Positions 6,434 to 6,871 of a stretch of 6,871 bases of DNA are shown here, piece after piece (position 1 is the stretch's first letter; every line of letters starts with the position of its first letter). The notes below the pieces were generated by a model, which worked only from the letters and a program-made list of their open reading frames with translations, was not told where the DNA came from and did not search any database. The translations under genes and the position numbers were made by a program. The stretch is from assembly GCA_019348475.1 (NCBI GenBank), contig JAHWJJ010000256.1:1-6871 (forward strand), in the 5' to 3' direction. This stretch comes from Gemmatimonadota bacterium (GTDB lineage: Bacteria; Gemmatimonadota; Gemmatimonadetes; Longimicrobiales; Longimicrobiaceae).

Positions 6434-6481
6434 AGTGCGTTAGTGCGGGAGTGCGTTGGTGCGTGAGTGCGTTGGTGCGTG
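6434..6481. repeat. 16-bp tandem repeat, 3 copies
   Basis: The unit AGTGCGTTGGTGCGTG is exact at 6450-6465 and 6466-6481; the first copy at 6434-6449 (AGTGCGTTAGTGCGGG) differs at two positions. Each unit is built from two related octamers, so the array can also be read as six 8-mers. It starts four bases after the cupin stop codon. The complementary strand reads as GCACT/AACGCACT-type repeats; open-frame translations such as NALTHQRT are repeat artefacts. Confidence 0.93.
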
Positions 6482-6505
6482 AGGTTGGATCGGGTGGCGA
6501 AGACG

Positions 6506-6526
6506 GCCCGGGCTGCTGGCCCGGGC
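6506..6526 (+). terminator. Probable terminator of the cupin gene
   Basis: GCCCGGGC at 6506-6513 and again at 6519-6526 is self-complementary, so the two copies form an 8-bp all-GC stem with the loop TGCTG. It is followed by TGTTCC, a short T-containing tail. It lies 75 bases after the cupin stop codon, beyond the 16-bp repeat. The same arrangement makes a direct repeat GGCCCGGGCTG at 6505-6515 and 6518-6528. Confidence 0.6.
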
Positions 6527-6552
6527 TGTTCCGCTGGTGGCCGCGCGCGGGA

Positions 6553-6871
6553 TCAGGATGCAGCTGCGGGCGCACAGGGGGACAGGAAATAGCTCGCAGA
6601 CGGCGGAAAATCCTCGCGGCTTTCCTCGCGCGGTACGCCCGCCGCGGCTGCCCCTTGTCCCCTTGTCCCCTTGTCCCCCTGTCCCCTTGTCCCCCTGTCC
6701 CCTCCAGTCCGGAGAAGGGCATACGAGCCCTCCGGATTGATGCCCCCGGTGCCGTCCGCGCGGCCGAAAACCCACGCGCCCGTGCGGGGGTCGGGGGGCA
6801 ACATCACACCCCCCACGCCCCCCACCACCAGCGCGCCCGACGGACTGGCGACGAGCGTGGAGGCGATTCGA
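6553..6871 (-). CDS. 3' part of an unidentified gene, partly encoded by a repeat array
   Basis: A reading frame enters from beyond the right edge and stays open to TGA at 6555-6553, about 105 codons. The first 55 or so residues look like real protein with mostly G/C third bases: RIASTLVASPSGALVVGG, then MLPPDPRTGAWVFGRADGTG and INPEGSYALLRTGG. After that the frame runs through the 8-bp array, giving the 8-residue repeat GDKGTRGQ, and ends in a short tail (AAAAGVPREESREDFPPSASYF and beyond). Either the array has been inserted into or fused to the 3' end of a normal gene, or the true product ends here as a Gly-rich tail. No domain is recognised. The reverse frame is also open, so coding on this strand is likely but not proven. 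Upstream starts lie outside the window. Confidence 0.45.
   Translation of the reverse strand, partial: RIASTLVASPSGALVVGGVGGVMLPPDPRTGAWVFGRADGTGGINPEGSYALLRTGGDRGTRGQGDKGTRGQGAAAAGVPREESREDFPPSASYFLSPCAPAAAS
6651..6705. repeat. 8-bp tandem repeat, 6 copies plus a partial
   Basis: Octamers CCCCTTGT (6651, 6659, 6667, 6683) and CCCCCTGT (6675, 6691) run without gaps to 6698, then CCCCTCC. On the minus strand the array is seven G4-5 runs spaced by 3-4 bases, a strong G-quadruplex pattern. An inverted single copy (ACAGGGGGACAGG, 6574-6586) lies 64 bases to the left and can pair with 6678-6690 with one G-U wobble. Because three octamers make 24 bases, copy-number change would shift the minus-strand reading frame unless three units change together. 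Confidence 0.94.

Overview
The window is a stretch of very GC-rich bacterial chromosome, roughly 70 % G+C by eye. The organism is Gram-negative-like: one gene encodes a secreted outer-membrane beta-barrel protein with an Omp85-type LRGY motif and a C-terminal aromatic residue, and another encodes a small lipoprotein. Barrel layout, TPR protein style, codon use and short G/C-rich tandem repeats between genes together suggest Gemmatimonadota, possibly a Longimicrobium relative. That assignment is an inference; no rRNA or marker gene is present.

Layout, left to right. (1) Two minus-strand genes: an acyl-CoA thioesterase of the hotdog fold (899-1381) and, downstream, an HD-domain phosphohydrolase (72-719). 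The 179-base gap between them is almost filled by a 14-bp repeat and a 13-copy 7-bp repeat whose outer ends are inverted copies of each other. Positions 1-71 hold no gene I can support. (2) A 261-base divergent intergenic region (1382-1642) leads into a plus-strand TPR protein (1643-2938). (3) This converges on a tiny minus-strand lipoprotein gene (2984-3187). A perfect 12-bp hairpin between the two stop codons looks like a shared terminator. (4) A 476-base divergent region (3188-3663) carries a strong hairpin in the lipoprotein 5' leader and an AT-rich, promoter-like island. (5) A 731-residue outer-membrane protein (3664-5859) follows, then a probable terminator hairpin and a small cupin protein (6035-6430). 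(6) The right end (6431-6871) holds a 16-bp tandem repeat, a GC hairpin followed by TGTT, an 8-bp tandem repeat, and the 3' part of a probable minus-strand gene that enters from outside the window and reads through the 8-bp repeat.

The genes do not form one recognisable pathway. Thioesterase and HD hydrolase may be co-transcribed housekeeping or metabolite-clearance enzymes; the other genes look like separate transcription units. I see no CRISPR array, transposase, tRNA, rRNA, phage gene or defence system. The most unusual content is the set of three unrelated 7-16 bp tandem-repeat families in gene-end regions (two with G-quadruplex-forming potential), the leader hairpin of the lipoprotein gene, and the poorly characterised lipoprotein, TPR and barrel proteins.
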